Assembly (NCBI GenBank): GCA_943369755.1
Contig: CALROG020000029.1
Location: 1 to 53,967, forward strand
Length of the DNA stretch: 53,967 nucleotides
DNA from: CALROG01 sp943369755
Lineage (GTDB): Bacteria; Pseudomonadota; Gammaproteobacteria; Burkholderiales; Burkholderiaceae_C
Direction: 5' to 3'
The notes under the pieces were generated by a model that saw nothing but the letters and a program-made list of their open reading frames with translations, was not told the DNA's origin and searched no databases. Shown here piece by piece: positions 30,736 through 38,137 of this stretch. Both the position numbers and the translations under genes were made by a program. Numbering within the stretch: position 1 is the first letter of the stretch; the number at the start of each line of letters is the position of its first letter.

Positions 30736-30779
30736 GTCGCGGGGGCCTTGGGGTCAGTTCGTTCAATGATAATCGCCTC

Positions 30780-31223
30780 ATGTTGCTCAACCCCCCGAGT
30801 TCCTGGCTGCCCCGTGCAGGCACCTTTGTCGTATGGGCACTGGCGGCCGCGAGTGTTGCGTACTGGGGTTTGCGATTTTCATCGGCACCGGCCGGGCCGC
30901 TTGCGGTGCCGGCCGTGTCGGCAATGGCCACCGCGTCTGACCCGGCAGCCGTGGCCCGGCTCCTGGGCGCCGGGGTCGCCGCCACGTCGCAGGCGGCTCC
31001 CAGCCTGGCCAGCCGCTTCAGTCTGGTGGGCGTGGCGGCGGGCAATTCGTCACGCGGCGCTGCCCTGATTGCGATTGACGGCAAGCCGGCCAAACCGTTC
31101 CGGGTGGGTGCGGTGGTTGAAGAGGGCTTGGTGCTGCAGTCGGTGGCACCACGCCGGGCAGTGCTTGGGTCAGGCGTGGACGGTCCCGTCAGCCTGACGC
31201 TGGAAATCCCTCTGCGGAAGTAG
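30780..31223 (+). CDS. gspC: Type II secretion protein GspC (short form)
   Basis: A 147-residue inner-membrane protein. One membrane segment (GTFVVWALAAASVAYWGLRF, near residues 14-33) is followed by a Pro/Ala linker and the homology region LASRFSLVGVAAG...GAALIAIDGKPAKPFRVGAVVEEGLVLQSVAPRRAVL that contacts GspD. It stops after the HR domain and lacks the C-terminal PDZ or coiled-coil domain of E. coli or Pseudomonas GspC. Short GspC forms are known in some Burkholderiales. It is divergent from gspG and 4 nt upstream of the next gene. Confidence 0.88.
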   Translation: MLLNPPSSWLPRAGTFVVWALAAASVAYWGLRFSSAPAGPLAVPAVSAMATASDPAAVARLLGAGVAATSQAAPSLASRFSLVGVAAGNSSRGAALIAIDGKPAKPFRVGAVVEEGLVLQSVAPRRAVLGSGVDGPVSLTLEIPLRK

Positions 31224-31227
31224 CTCC

Positions 31228-33129
31228 ATGACGGCGGACGTTACTCCAGCAGCACCGGCCAGCCCGTCGCCCAGCCTGTTGGCCAACCTGCGTCAGGAGT
31301 TGCAGCGAGTGCCGCCGTTCGCACAGATGGATGCGGCGTCGCTGGACTTTTTCCTGACCCATTCCCGGCAGCGCTACTACGCACCGGGTGAAGCCCTGGT
31401 GGCGCCGGCCGACGGCCCGGTGACCGAGATTTTTTTCATTCGTCAAGGCGCAGTGACCGGCGTTCGGGGCCTGGCCGAGCTGTCCGGCGGCGCGTTCCAG
31501 TACGAGGCAGGCGACCTGTTCCCGGTAAGCGCTGCGGTGGCCCAGCGTGCCGTGACGGCAACTTACAGCGCCGTGCAAGACACGTTTGCACTGGCACTGC
31601 CTGCGGCCGCCATGCAGGCGTTGGCGCAGCGCAGCGCGCCGTTTGCCGATTTCCTGAACCGCCGCGTCCTGAAGTTTCTGGACTTGTCGCGCCGCGCCCT
31701 GCAGGTGGCGTACTCGTCCCAGGCACTGGCCGAGCAATCGCTGGAGACGCCGCTTGGCGATCTGATGCGCAAGACGCCTGCGTGCTGCCCGCCTGACACG
31801 CCGCTGCGCGAGGTGCTGCAGACCATGCAGGGCAAGCGCATCGGCTCCATGCTGGTCACAAGTGCCACAGGCCAGGCGCTGGGCATCCTGACGCGCTTTG
31901 ACGTGCTGGGTCGCATCACGCTGCCCGGTGTGCCGCTGGACGCGCCGGTGTCGCAGGCGATGGTTCAGCCCGTGCACTGCCTCAGCACCACCCACACGGC
32001 GCAAGACGCGGCATTGTTGATGTCACGCCATGGCATCCGCCATGTGCCGGTCACGCGCGACGGCGTGGTGGCGGGCATCGTGTCCGAGCGCGACTTGTTC
32101 GCCATGCAGCGGCTGAGTCTGAAGCAGGTGAGCACCTCGATACGTGCTGCGCCTGACCTGGAAACGCTGCGCCTGGTGGCGCAGGACATTCGCCGCTTTG
32201 CCCGCACGCTGCTGGGCCAGGGTGTCCATGCGCGCCAGCTCACCGCGCTGATCAGCCACCTCAATGACGTTCTGGCCGAGCGGCTGCTGGCCATCAAGGC
32301 GGCCGAGCACGGCATTGCGCTGCAGCGCCTGTGCTGGTTGGCGCTTGGTTCCGAGGGCCGCAGCGAGCAGACCATTGCCACTGACCAGGACAACGCCCTG
32401 ATCCTGCCCGACGACACCACGCCAGCCGAGCGTGCCGCAGCGCTGGCCTTCGGGCGCGATGTCAACCTGGCACTGGACGCTTGCGGTTACCCGCTGTGCA
32501 AGGGTGGCATCATGGCTGGCGAGCCCGCGTGTTGCCTCACGTTGCAGGAATGGCGCGAACGCTTTGCGTCGTGGATCGAGCACGGCGCGCCACAGGATCT
32601 GTTGAACGCCAGCATTTATTTCGACTGCCGGCCCCTGGCGGGTGATTTGGCGCTGGCGCAAACCCTGCGGGCAGAGGTGGTGGAGGCCGCGCGGCGAACG
32701 CCGCGCTTCCTGAAACAAATGGCGCTGAACGCCCTTGTCCACAGCGCACCACTGAACTGGCTGGGCGGTATTGACGCAGACGAGCAGGGCACGGTAGACC
32801 TGAAGCTGCAAGGTACGGCCATTTTTGTTGACGCGGCGCGGCTTTACGGTCTGGCACACGGCCTGGTGGCCACCGGCACGCGGGAACGACTGGCGGCGAC
32901 TGGCGGCCTGCTGGGCCTGGCACCACCGGAGTACGAGGCCTGGGTCGGCGGGTTCGAGTTCCTGCAGATGCTGCGCCTGCGCGTGCAACTGGAGGGCACC
33001 GGCGATGCGGCCCAGCCCAACCGCATCAGTGTGGCCAGCCTGAACGACATTGACCGGCGCATCCTCAAGGAGTCGTTCCGGGTGGCACGCGCGCTGCAGC
33101 AGCGGCTGCAGCTGGACTACGAGCGATGA
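31228..33129 (+). CDS. cNMP-binding/CBS/DUF294 putative nucleotidyltransferase signalling protein
   Basis: A 633-residue cytoplasmic protein. The N-terminal cyclic-nucleotide-binding-like domain covers about residues 20-140 (YYAPGEALVAPADGPVTEIFFIRQGAV). A CBS pair lies at about 170-300 (LMRKTPACCPPDTPLREVLQTM...HGIRHVPVTRDGVVAGIVSERDL). A GlnD-like nucleotidyltransferase domain (DUF294) has GSEGRSEQT at residue 374 and DQDNALI after it, and a C-terminal DUF294_C domain follows. Such proteins often sit beside acetate permeases and DnaQ-like exonucleases. No acetate transporter is seen here. It overlaps the exonuclease gene by 4 nt. Confidence 0.9.
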   Translation: MTADVTPAAPASPSPSLLANLRQELQRVPPFAQMDAASLDFFLTHSRQRYYAPGEALVAPADGPVTEIFFIRQGAVTGVRGLAELSGGAFQYEAGDLFPVSAAVAQRAVTATYSAVQDTFALALPAAAMQALAQRSAPFADFLNRRVLKFLDLSRRALQVAYSSQALAEQSLETPLGDLMRKTPACCPPDTPLREVLQTMQGKRIGSMLVTSATGQALGILTRFDVLGRITLPGVPLDAPVSQAMVQPVHCLSTTHTAQDAALLMSRHGIRHVPVTRDGVVAGIVSERDLFAMQRLSLKQVSTSIRAAPDLETLRLVAQDIRRFARTLLGQGVHARQLTALISHLNDVLAERLLAIKAAEHGIALQRLCWLALGSEGRSEQTIATDQDNALILPDDTTPAERAAALAFGRDVNLALDACGYPLCKGGIMAGEPACCLTLQEWRERFASWIEHGAPQDLLNASIYFDCRPLAGDLALAQTLRAEVVEAARRTPRFLKQMALNALVHSAPLNWLGGIDADEQGTVDLKLQGTAIFVDAARLYGLAHGLVATGTRERLAATGGLLGLAPPEYEAWVGGFEFLQMLRLRVQLEGTGDAAQPNRISVASLNDIDRRILKESFRVARALQQRLQLDYER

Positions 33130-33767
33130 GCTGGCTCTCGGCGCTGCGCGGCACCGGGCCGACGGTGGATGAACAGCGCTGGGTCATGCTTGACGTGGAA
33201 ACCAGCGGGCTGGACGCGCGGCGCGATCAACTGTTGGCCATCGCCGCCATCGGGATGCAGGTGGACTGGAAAGCAGGGCGTCTGGCGATCGTGCCGGGCG
33301 ATAGTTTTGAGGTGGTACTGCGCCAGGAGCGCGCGTCCGGCCGGGACAACATCCTGCTGCACGGCATTGGCGCGCAGCGCCAGCGTGACGGTGTGGCGCC
33401 GAAGCCCGCCATGCAGGCTTTTTCCGTTTTTGTGGGCGCTTCGCCCCTGCTTGCGTTTCACGCCGCGTTCGACCAAACCATGATCGGGCGTGCTGCAAGA
33501 GCCCAGCTCGGTGCTGACCTGCCGAATCCTTGGGTCGATATTGAACACCTGTGCGCGGTCACGCACGAAGGTGTGCGGGCGCGGTCGCTGGATGAATGGA
33601 TGGCGCACTTTGGCATCGCGTGCGCAGTGCGCCACCAGGCAGCTGCCGATACGCTGGCCGAGTGTGAAGTGTTGCAGCGGGTTTGGCCGCGCATTGCCGC
33701 GCAATGCGACAGCTGGCGCAGCGTACAAAAGCTGGCAGCTCAGCAACGCTGGATTGCGCGGGCCTGA
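33126..33767 (+). CDS. DEDDh 3'-5' exonuclease, DNA polymerase III epsilon-like
   Basis: A 213-residue exonuclease. Exo I is MLDVETSGLD (Asp/Glu), Exo II is LLAFHAAFDQTMI and Exo III is HQAAADTLAEC, giving a DEDDh active site. It is too short and too far from rnhA to be the replicative DnaQ. Proteins of this type are regularly coupled to cNMP/CBS/DUF294 proteins, as here (ATGA overlap), with unknown substrate. It converges on ilvA with 9 nt between stops. Confidence 0.88.
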   Translation: MSWLSALRGTGPTVDEQRWVMLDVETSGLDARRDQLLAIAAIGMQVDWKAGRLAIVPGDSFEVVLRQERASGRDNILLHGIGAQRQRDGVAPKPAMQAFSVFVGASPLLAFHAAFDQTMIGRAARAQLGADLPNPWVDIEHLCAVTHEGVRARSLDEWMAHFGIACAVRHQAAADTLAECEVLQRVWPRIAAQCDSWRSVQKLAAQQRWIARA

Positions 33768-33776
33768 CGCTGCGGC

Positions 33777-35321
33777 CTACGTTTGCAGAAACAACCGGTA
33801 TACCGGGTTGTCGGTTTCTTCCACGTACGGATAGCCCAGCTCGTCAAGGAACAGGCGAAAGGCCTTGTCCTCCCTGGAGGGCACCTGCATGCCCACCAGA
33901 ATGCGGCCATAGTCGGCACCCTGATTGCGATAGTGGAACAGTGTGATGTTCCAGCCCGGGCGCATATTTGACAGGAACTTCATGAGCGCGCCGGGCCGTT
34001 CAGGAAACACAAAGCGCAGCAGCCGCTCGTCCTGCGCCAGCGCGGAATGCCCGCCCACCATGTGGCGGATATGTTCCTTGGCCAGCTCGTCGTGGGTCAG
34101 GTCCAGCGTGCTGAAGCCATGCTTGCTGAAATTGGCCGCGATCTTCCCGCTTTCGCCCTTGCCGTGGGTGGTCAGGCCCACGAACACATGGGCCTTGGCG
34201 GCGTCGCTGATGCGGTAGTTGAATTCAGTCACGTTGCGGGCGCCGCCCGGCAGGCTGCCGATCAGCTCGCAGAAGCGCTTGAAGCTGCCGCGTTCTTCGG
34301 GGATGGTCACGGCGAACAGGGCCTCGCGTTCCTCACCAACCTCGGCACGTTCGGCCACGAATCGCAGCCGGTCGAAGTTCATGTTGGCGCCACACAGGAT
34401 GGCGACATAGGTCTGACCCTTGGTCTTGTGTGTCGCTACATGCTGCTTGATGGCCGCCACCGCCAGCGCGCCCGAGGGCTCGACGATGCTGCGGGTGTCA
34501 ACAAACACATCCTTGATGGCGGCGCACACCGCGTCGGTATCGACCACCACGAAATCGTCCACCAGGCCGCGGGCAATCCGGAAGGTTTCTTCGCCCACCA
34601 GCTTGACAGCGGTGCCGTCAGCGAACAGGCCTACGTCGCTGAGGGTCACGCGCTTGTTGGCCTGCACCGACCGGAGCATGGCGTCGGAGTCGGTCATCTG
34701 CACGCCAATGACTTTGACCTCCGGTCGCACAGCCTTGATGTAGTTGGCCACGCCGCTGATCAGGCCACCACCGCCAATGGCCACAAACACGGCGTCCAGC
34801 GGGCCCTGGTGCTGGCGCAGGATTTCCATGGCGATGGTGCCCTGGCCGGCAATCACGTCCGGGTCGTCAAATGGGTGAACGAAGCTCAGGCCCTGCTTCT
34901 TCTCAAGCGCGACCGCGTGGGTGTAGGCGTCGGAGTAGCTGTCGCCATGCAGTACCACTTCGCCGCCAAAGCCGCGCACCGCCTCCACTTTTACCTGGGG
35001 CGTGGTCACGGGCATCACGATCACCGCCCGAACGCCCAACTTGTGGGCCGACAACGCCACGCCCTGGGCGTGGTTACCGGCCGATGCGCAGATGACGCCT
35101 TTTTTGAGTTGCGCCGGGCTCAGGTGAACCATCTTGTTGTAGGCACCACGCAGCTTGAAGCTGAACACCGGCTGCTGGTCTTCGCGCTTGAGCAGCACCT
35201 TGTTGTGCAGGCGCCGACTCAGATTTTTTGCCGGCTCCAGGGCCGACTCCACCGCCACGTCATAGACGCGCGCCGTGAGTATTTTCTTGAGGTAGTCGGC
35301 GGGTTTGAGGTGTTTTGTCAT
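33777..35321 (-). CDS. ilvA: Threonine ammonia-lyase, biosynthetic
   Basis: A 514-residue enzyme, the same length as E. coli IlvA. It is PLP-dependent and converts threonine to 2-oxobutanoate for isoleucine synthesis. The PLP-lysine motif SFKLRGAYNK (near residue 60), the glycine loop IGGGGLISGVA and two C-terminal ACT-like regulatory domains (from about residue 330; ERGSFKRFCELIG and PERPGALMKFLSNM) are visible, so feedback inhibition by isoleucine is expected. I place the start at ATG 35321 (MTKHLKPADYL), which gives the family length. The longer frame upstream reads through the attenuator leader. Confidence 0.95.
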   Translation of the reverse strand: MTKHLKPADYLKKILTARVYDVAVESALEPAKNLSRRLHNKVLLKREDQQPVFSFKLRGAYNKMVHLSPAQLKKGVICASAGNHAQGVALSAHKLGVRAVIVMPVTTPQVKVEAVRGFGGEVVLHGDSYSDAYTHAVALEKKQGLSFVHPFDDPDVIAGQGTIAMEILRQHQGPLDAVFVAIGGGGLISGVANYIKAVRPEVKVIGVQMTDSDAMLRSVQANKRVTLSDVGLFADGTAVKLVGEETFRIARGLVDDFVVVDTDAVCAAIKDVFVDTRSIVEPSGALAVAAIKQHVATHKTKGQTYVAILCGANMNFDRLRFVAERAEVGEEREALFAVTIPEERGSFKRFCELIGSLPGGARNVTEFNYRISDAAKAHVFVGLTTHGKGESGKIAANFSKHGFSTLDLTHDELAKEHIRHMVGGHSALAQDERLLRFVFPERPGALMKFLSNMRPGWNITLFHYRNQGADYGRILVGMQVPSREDKAFRLFLDELGYPYVEETDNPVYRLFLQT

Positions 35322-35341
35322 GGGCCATTGATGATAAAGGT

Positions 35342-35440
35342 TCAACAACGCGACAAAACAGGCAAGAAAAAAGCCCCCGGGCCTTGCGGTCCGGGGGCTG
35401 AATCCACCAAAGGAGAAGGTGGAGGAGACAACTTGCGCAT
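35342..35440 (-). CDS. Putative proline-rich leader peptide of ilvA
   Basis: A 32-codon minus-strand ORF begins MRKLSPPPSPLVDSAPGP. Its codons run through a small stem (CCACC/GGTGG, about 35403-35421) and then through the terminator stem. The PPP and PSP stretches are of the kind that slow ribosomes, so translation could control terminator folding. There is no strong ribosome binding site and no run of Ile, Val, Leu or Thr codons as in classical branched-chain attenuators. The assignment is tentative. Confidence 0.35.
   Translation of the reverse strand: MRKLSPPPSPLVDSAPGPQGPGAFFLPVLSRC
35365..35400 (-). terminator. Attenuator terminator in the ilvA leader
   Basis: On the minus strand, AGCCCCCGG (35399-35391) pairs with CCGGGGGCT (35380-35372), then TTTTTTCTTG. 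It lies about 45 nt before the ilvA start. T's follow the stem only on the minus strand, so it acts on transcripts entering ilvA and not on the divergent gene. Confidence 0.8.
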
Positions 35441-35466
35441 GAGGGACAATCCGCACGCTTGAATTC

Positions 35467-35472
35467 AGTATA
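35467..35472 (-). promoter_or_regulatory. Possible ilvA -10 box
   Basis: TATACT on the minus strand, about 25 nt before the leader ORF start. The -35 position falls inside the 14-bp inverted repeat and has a poor hexamer, which would suit an activator or repressor binding there. Confidence 0.35.
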
Positions 35473-35473
35473 G

Positions 35474-35537
35474 CCATGGGATGCTGCAACGCAGCATCCC
35501 ATGGCGTCTCATCTTGAGACTAATTCGGCACTATTAG
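35474..35537. promoter_or_regulatory. Three dyads in the ilvA/OsmC divergent region
   Basis: A perfect 14-bp inverted repeat CCATGGGATGCTGC (35474-35487) / GCAGCATCCCATGG (35491-35504) has a 3-nt centre. Next come GTCTCA-TCT-TGAGAC (35506-35520) and CTAAT-N8-ATTAG (35520-35537). None is followed by a T-tract, so these look like operator-type dyads or RNA stem-loops rather than terminators. The regulator is unknown. Confidence 0.55.
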
Positions 35538-35582
35538 CGGAATTTATTCAACACAAGCTGGATTGATAAACAAGGGGATGAA

Positions 35583-36035
35583 ATGATGGAATGCACAGTA
35601 AGCTGGACTGGCGCTACTGGTGCGCGGTCAGGGATGGGGTTTCTGGCGGAAACCGGCAGCGGCCATACGCTGTTGATGGACGGTGCCCCCGACGCCGCTA
35701 AACCCGAAAATGGCGGGCAAAACCTGGCGCCACGCCCCATGGAGACTGTGCTGGCTGGCACTGGGGGCTGTTCAGCCTATGACGTGGTCCTTATTTTGAA
35801 GCGGGGCCGCCATAACGTACAAGGCTGCTCGGTCAAGCTAAGCGCGCAGCGCGCCGAGCTTGACCCAAAGGTGTTTACCAAAATTCAAATGCATTTCACA
35901 GTGACCGGCAAGGGCATTCCGGCCAGCGCGGTCGAGCGCGCCATCGCCATGAGCCATGAGAAATATTGCTCGGCCAGCATCATGCTGGGCAAGACCGCTG
36001 AAATCACCACCAGTTTTGACCTGATCGAGGCCTGA
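35583..36035 (+). CDS. OsmC/Ohr-family hydroperoxide-reductase-like protein
   Basis: A 150-residue OsmC-fold protein. Both redox cysteines are visible: the peroxidatic-type Cys in LAGTGGCSAYDVVLILKRGR (near residue 62) and the resolving Cys in MSHEKYCSASIMLGK (near residue 131). It belongs to the YhfA-like OsmC branch, thought to reduce organic hydroperoxides in the cytoplasm. There are two adjacent ATG codons (35583 and 35586) after AAGGGGATG. It is transcribed away from ilvA and converges on coq7, with 6 nt between stops. Confidence 0.9.
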   Translation: MMECTVSWTGATGARSGMGFLAETGSGHTLLMDGAPDAAKPENGGQNLAPRPMETVLAGTGGCSAYDVVLILKRGRHNVQGCSVKLSAQRAELDPKVFTKIQMHFTVTGKGIPASAVERAIAMSHEKYCSASIMLGKTAEITTSFDLIEA

Positions 36036-36041
36036 TACCGG

Positions 36042-36659
36042 TCACACATAGTGCGCCGTGGTGGTCATCACCTTGGCGGCAGCGCTCATCAACGATTTGA
36101 CCGGTGCCGGGAGTTCCAAGGCACCCGCATGCAGCGCCTGCTCAGCGTGTGCGGCCTCGTCGTCCTTCATCTGCACCACAATGGCCCGCGACGCATGGTC
36201 TTGGGCGGGCAGGCGCTCAAGATGGCTTTGCAAATGGGCTTCGACCTGCCTCTCGGTTTCCACCACAAAGCCCAGGCTGATACGGTCACCCAGTCGCCCG
36301 GCCAGCAAACCCAGCCCGAACGCGCCGGCATACCAAAGTGGGTTGAGCAGCGAGGCGCGCGAACCCAGTTCGTCTAGCCGGGACTGGGTCCAGGCAAGGT
36401 GATCGGCCTCTTCCTGCGCCGCGTGCAGAAACCGGGCCCGCAGTGCCGGGTTACGCGTCGACGCGGCTTGTGCCGTGTAAAGCGCCTGGGCGCAGACCTC
36501 GCCGACATGGTTGACCCGCATCAGCGCACCGGCAAGCTCGCGTTGCGCCGGGTCGAGCCGGGTTTCGTCCGCCGGCACCACAGGGCAGGGACGGCGCGCA
36601 CGCGGCGGAGCAAACAGGGTGCGCAAGGCGGCGTCGGCGGCAGTCAGCAAGTTGTCCAT
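36042..36659 (-). CDS. coq7: 2-polyprenyl-3-methyl-6-methoxy-1,4-benzoquinone monooxygenase (demethoxyubiquinone hydroxylase)
   Basis: A 205-residue carboxylate-bridged di-iron hydroxylase for the penultimate ubiquinone step. Iron ligands are recognisable as Glu in MRVNHVGEVCAQALY, ExxH in EEADHLAW, Glu in VVETERQVEAH and ExxH in DDEAAHAEQA. A hydrophobic segment (PLWYAGAFGLGLLAG, near residues 105-120) associates it with the membrane. This is the bacterial long form found in Burkholderiales. Confidence 0.95.
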   Translation of the reverse strand: MDNLLTAADAALRTLFAPPRARRPCPVVPADETRLDPAQRELAGALMRVNHVGEVCAQALYTAQAASTRNPALRARFLHAAQEEADHLAWTQSRLDELGSRASLLNPLWYAGAFGLGLLAGRLGDRISLGFVVETERQVEAHLQSHLERLPAQDHASRAIVVQMKDDEAAHAEQALHAGALELPAPVKSLMSAAAKVMTTTAHYV

Positions 36660-36974
36660 GGGCTGAGCTTACTCCGGGGTGCTGGGTGTTGGCTTACGCC
36701 AGGATTTCGGTGAAGGGGGCATTTTTTTCGCATTACGAAGCAAAAAAATGAGGGTGTTGCGCCGGGTACACGCAGTGCTTACAAGTTGTTGCGGGCCTGC
36801 AACGAAACAGGCGCTGCCGGGCTAAATACTTTGCGAAAGAAAGCCCGGTCTGGTGCAATAACGTCAACTTCCCAAAAGGAGGTTGGCCCGGGGACCCGGC
36901 GGGAGTGCAAAAGTGCTTGCACCCAGTGCTCCCCTCGAACCGGAGCCCTATGTTTAACCTTGGAGAAACTTGCA
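36660..36974 (+). promoter_or_regulatory. Porin upstream region and structured 5' leader
   Basis: No gene is visible in these 315 nt. Near the left end, TTTTTTTCG-CATTA-CGAA(GC)AAAAAAA (about 36723-36747) is an AT-rich inverted repeat that could terminate in both directions. Closer to the porin, GTGCAA-AAGTGC-TTGCAC (36905-36922) lies within an outer GGGAG/CTCCC pairing (36901-36933), a likely stabilising or regulatory 5' UTR hairpin. TAAATACT (36823-36830) is the best -10-like box, without a good -35. A ribosome binding site TTGGAGAAAC precedes the ATG. Confidence 0.5.
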
Positions 36975-38033
36975 ATGAAAAAATCCCTGATTGCTCTGGC
37001 CGTTCTGGCAACTGCCGGCGTGGCTTCTGCCCAATCTTCCGTGACCCTGTTCGGTGTTGTTGACGCAACCCTGGCTGTTGGTAATGGCACCGTTTCGGAC
37101 CGTACCCAACTGACCAACTCCGGCTACAACTCCAGCCGTCTGGGCTTCCGTGGTACGGAAGACCTCGGCGGTGGCATGTCTGCCAGCTTCTGGCTGGAAG
37201 CCGGCGTGTCCAACGACAACGGCGCTGGTGCCAACACCAACACCAACAACCAAGCAACCGGCGCCACCGGCGGCGGCGGCCTGACCTTCAACCGTCGTTC
37301 GACGGTCAGCCTGACCGGCGGCTGGGGCGAAATTCGCCTGGGCCGTGACTACACCCCGCAATTCTGGAACCTGACCGTGTTCGATCCGTTCGGCACCAAC
37401 GGCGTTGGCACCACCCAGACCCTGAACTCCGGCCTCGGCGGCCCCATCACGGTTCGTGCTTCCAACAGCATGGGTTACCTGTTCAAGACCGGTGGCATTT
37501 ATGGTCAAGTCCAGTACTACCTGGGTGAGAACGCCCACGGCACCACGCCCGCTCTGGCAACTGAAGACGACGGCAAGGGCTATGGCCTGCGCGTCGGCTA
37601 CGCTGCTGGCCCGGTCAACGTTGCCCTGGCAACGTCGAGCACCAAGTACGCTACCGGCAACATCCGCACCACCAACCTCGGTGGCCAGTATGACTTCGGC
37701 GTTGCCAAGGTGATGGCTCATTACAACCGTGACCGTGTGTCGGCTCCGGCTAACGTGACCCAAACCGGCTACCTGCTCGGCGGTCTGATCCCCATGGGCG
37801 CTGGCGAAATTCGTCTGTCGTACTCGCGCAGCAAGAACAACGCTGCCGTTTCTGCCAAGACCAACAAGTACGCCATCGGCTACGTGCACAACCTGTCCAA
37901 GCGTACCGCTCTGTACACCACGTTCGCTCGCACGAGCAACAGCGGTGGCGCAGCTCAAGCCCTGAACGGTGCCGTGACTGCCGCCAACAGCAAGTCGACC
38001 GGCTACGATTTCGGTATCCGTCACAGCTTCTAA
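36975..38033 (+). CDS. Gram-negative trimeric porin (Omp32/Bordetella-type)
   Basis: A 352-residue outer-membrane porin. The signal peptide is MKKSLIALAVLATAGVASA (cleaved before Gln20), then QSSVTLFGVVDATLAVGNG. Porin_4-type strands and turns follow (SSRLGFRGTEDLGGGMSASFWLE, GWGEIRLGRDYTPQFWN), and the terminal GYDFGIRHSF has the C-terminal Phe required for BAM recognition. The longer in-frame start is rejected because the signal peptide and ribosome binding site fit 36975. Strong codon bias and a strong terminator suggest high expression. Confidence 0.95.
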   Translation: MKKSLIALAVLATAGVASAQSSVTLFGVVDATLAVGNGTVSDRTQLTNSGYNSSRLGFRGTEDLGGGMSASFWLEAGVSNDNGAGANTNTNNQATGATGGGGLTFNRRSTVSLTGGWGEIRLGRDYTPQFWNLTVFDPFGTNGVGTTQTLNSGLGGPITVRASNSMGYLFKTGGIYGQVQYYLGENAHGTTPALATEDDGKGYGLRVGYAAGPVNVALATSSTKYATGNIRTTNLGGQYDFGVAKVMAHYNRDRVSAPANVTQTGYLLGGLIPMGAGEIRLSYSRSKNNAAVSAKTNKYAIGYVHNLSKRTALYTTFARTSNSGGAAQALNGAVTAANSKSTGYDFGIRHSF

Positions 38034-38071
38034 TTGAATGTCGGCCTTGTGCCGACTTCAACGTCAAGCTC

Positions 38072-38100
38072 AAAAAAGCCACCTTCGGGTGGCTTTTTTT
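38072..38100 (+). terminator. Porin terminator
   Basis: AAAAAAGCCACC (38072-38083) and GGTGGCTTTTTTT (38088-38100) flank a TTCG tetraloop. The A-run makes it usable on both strands. A smaller TCGGC-CTTGT-GCCGA hairpin (38041-38055) precedes it. Confidence 0.92.
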
Positions 38101-38137
38101 ATTGAAGGCTCGATATCTCTCAATAAGGCGTCATCGC

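Noticed and set aside
33777..35489. 570-codon version of ilvA starting at 35489
   Set aside because: The extra 56 codons read through the terminator and leader. The ATG at 35321 gives the exact family length and N-terminus.
36786..38033. 415-codon version of the porin starting at 36786
   Set aside because: It would bury a perfect signal peptide 63 residues inside. The ribosome binding site and signal support 36975.
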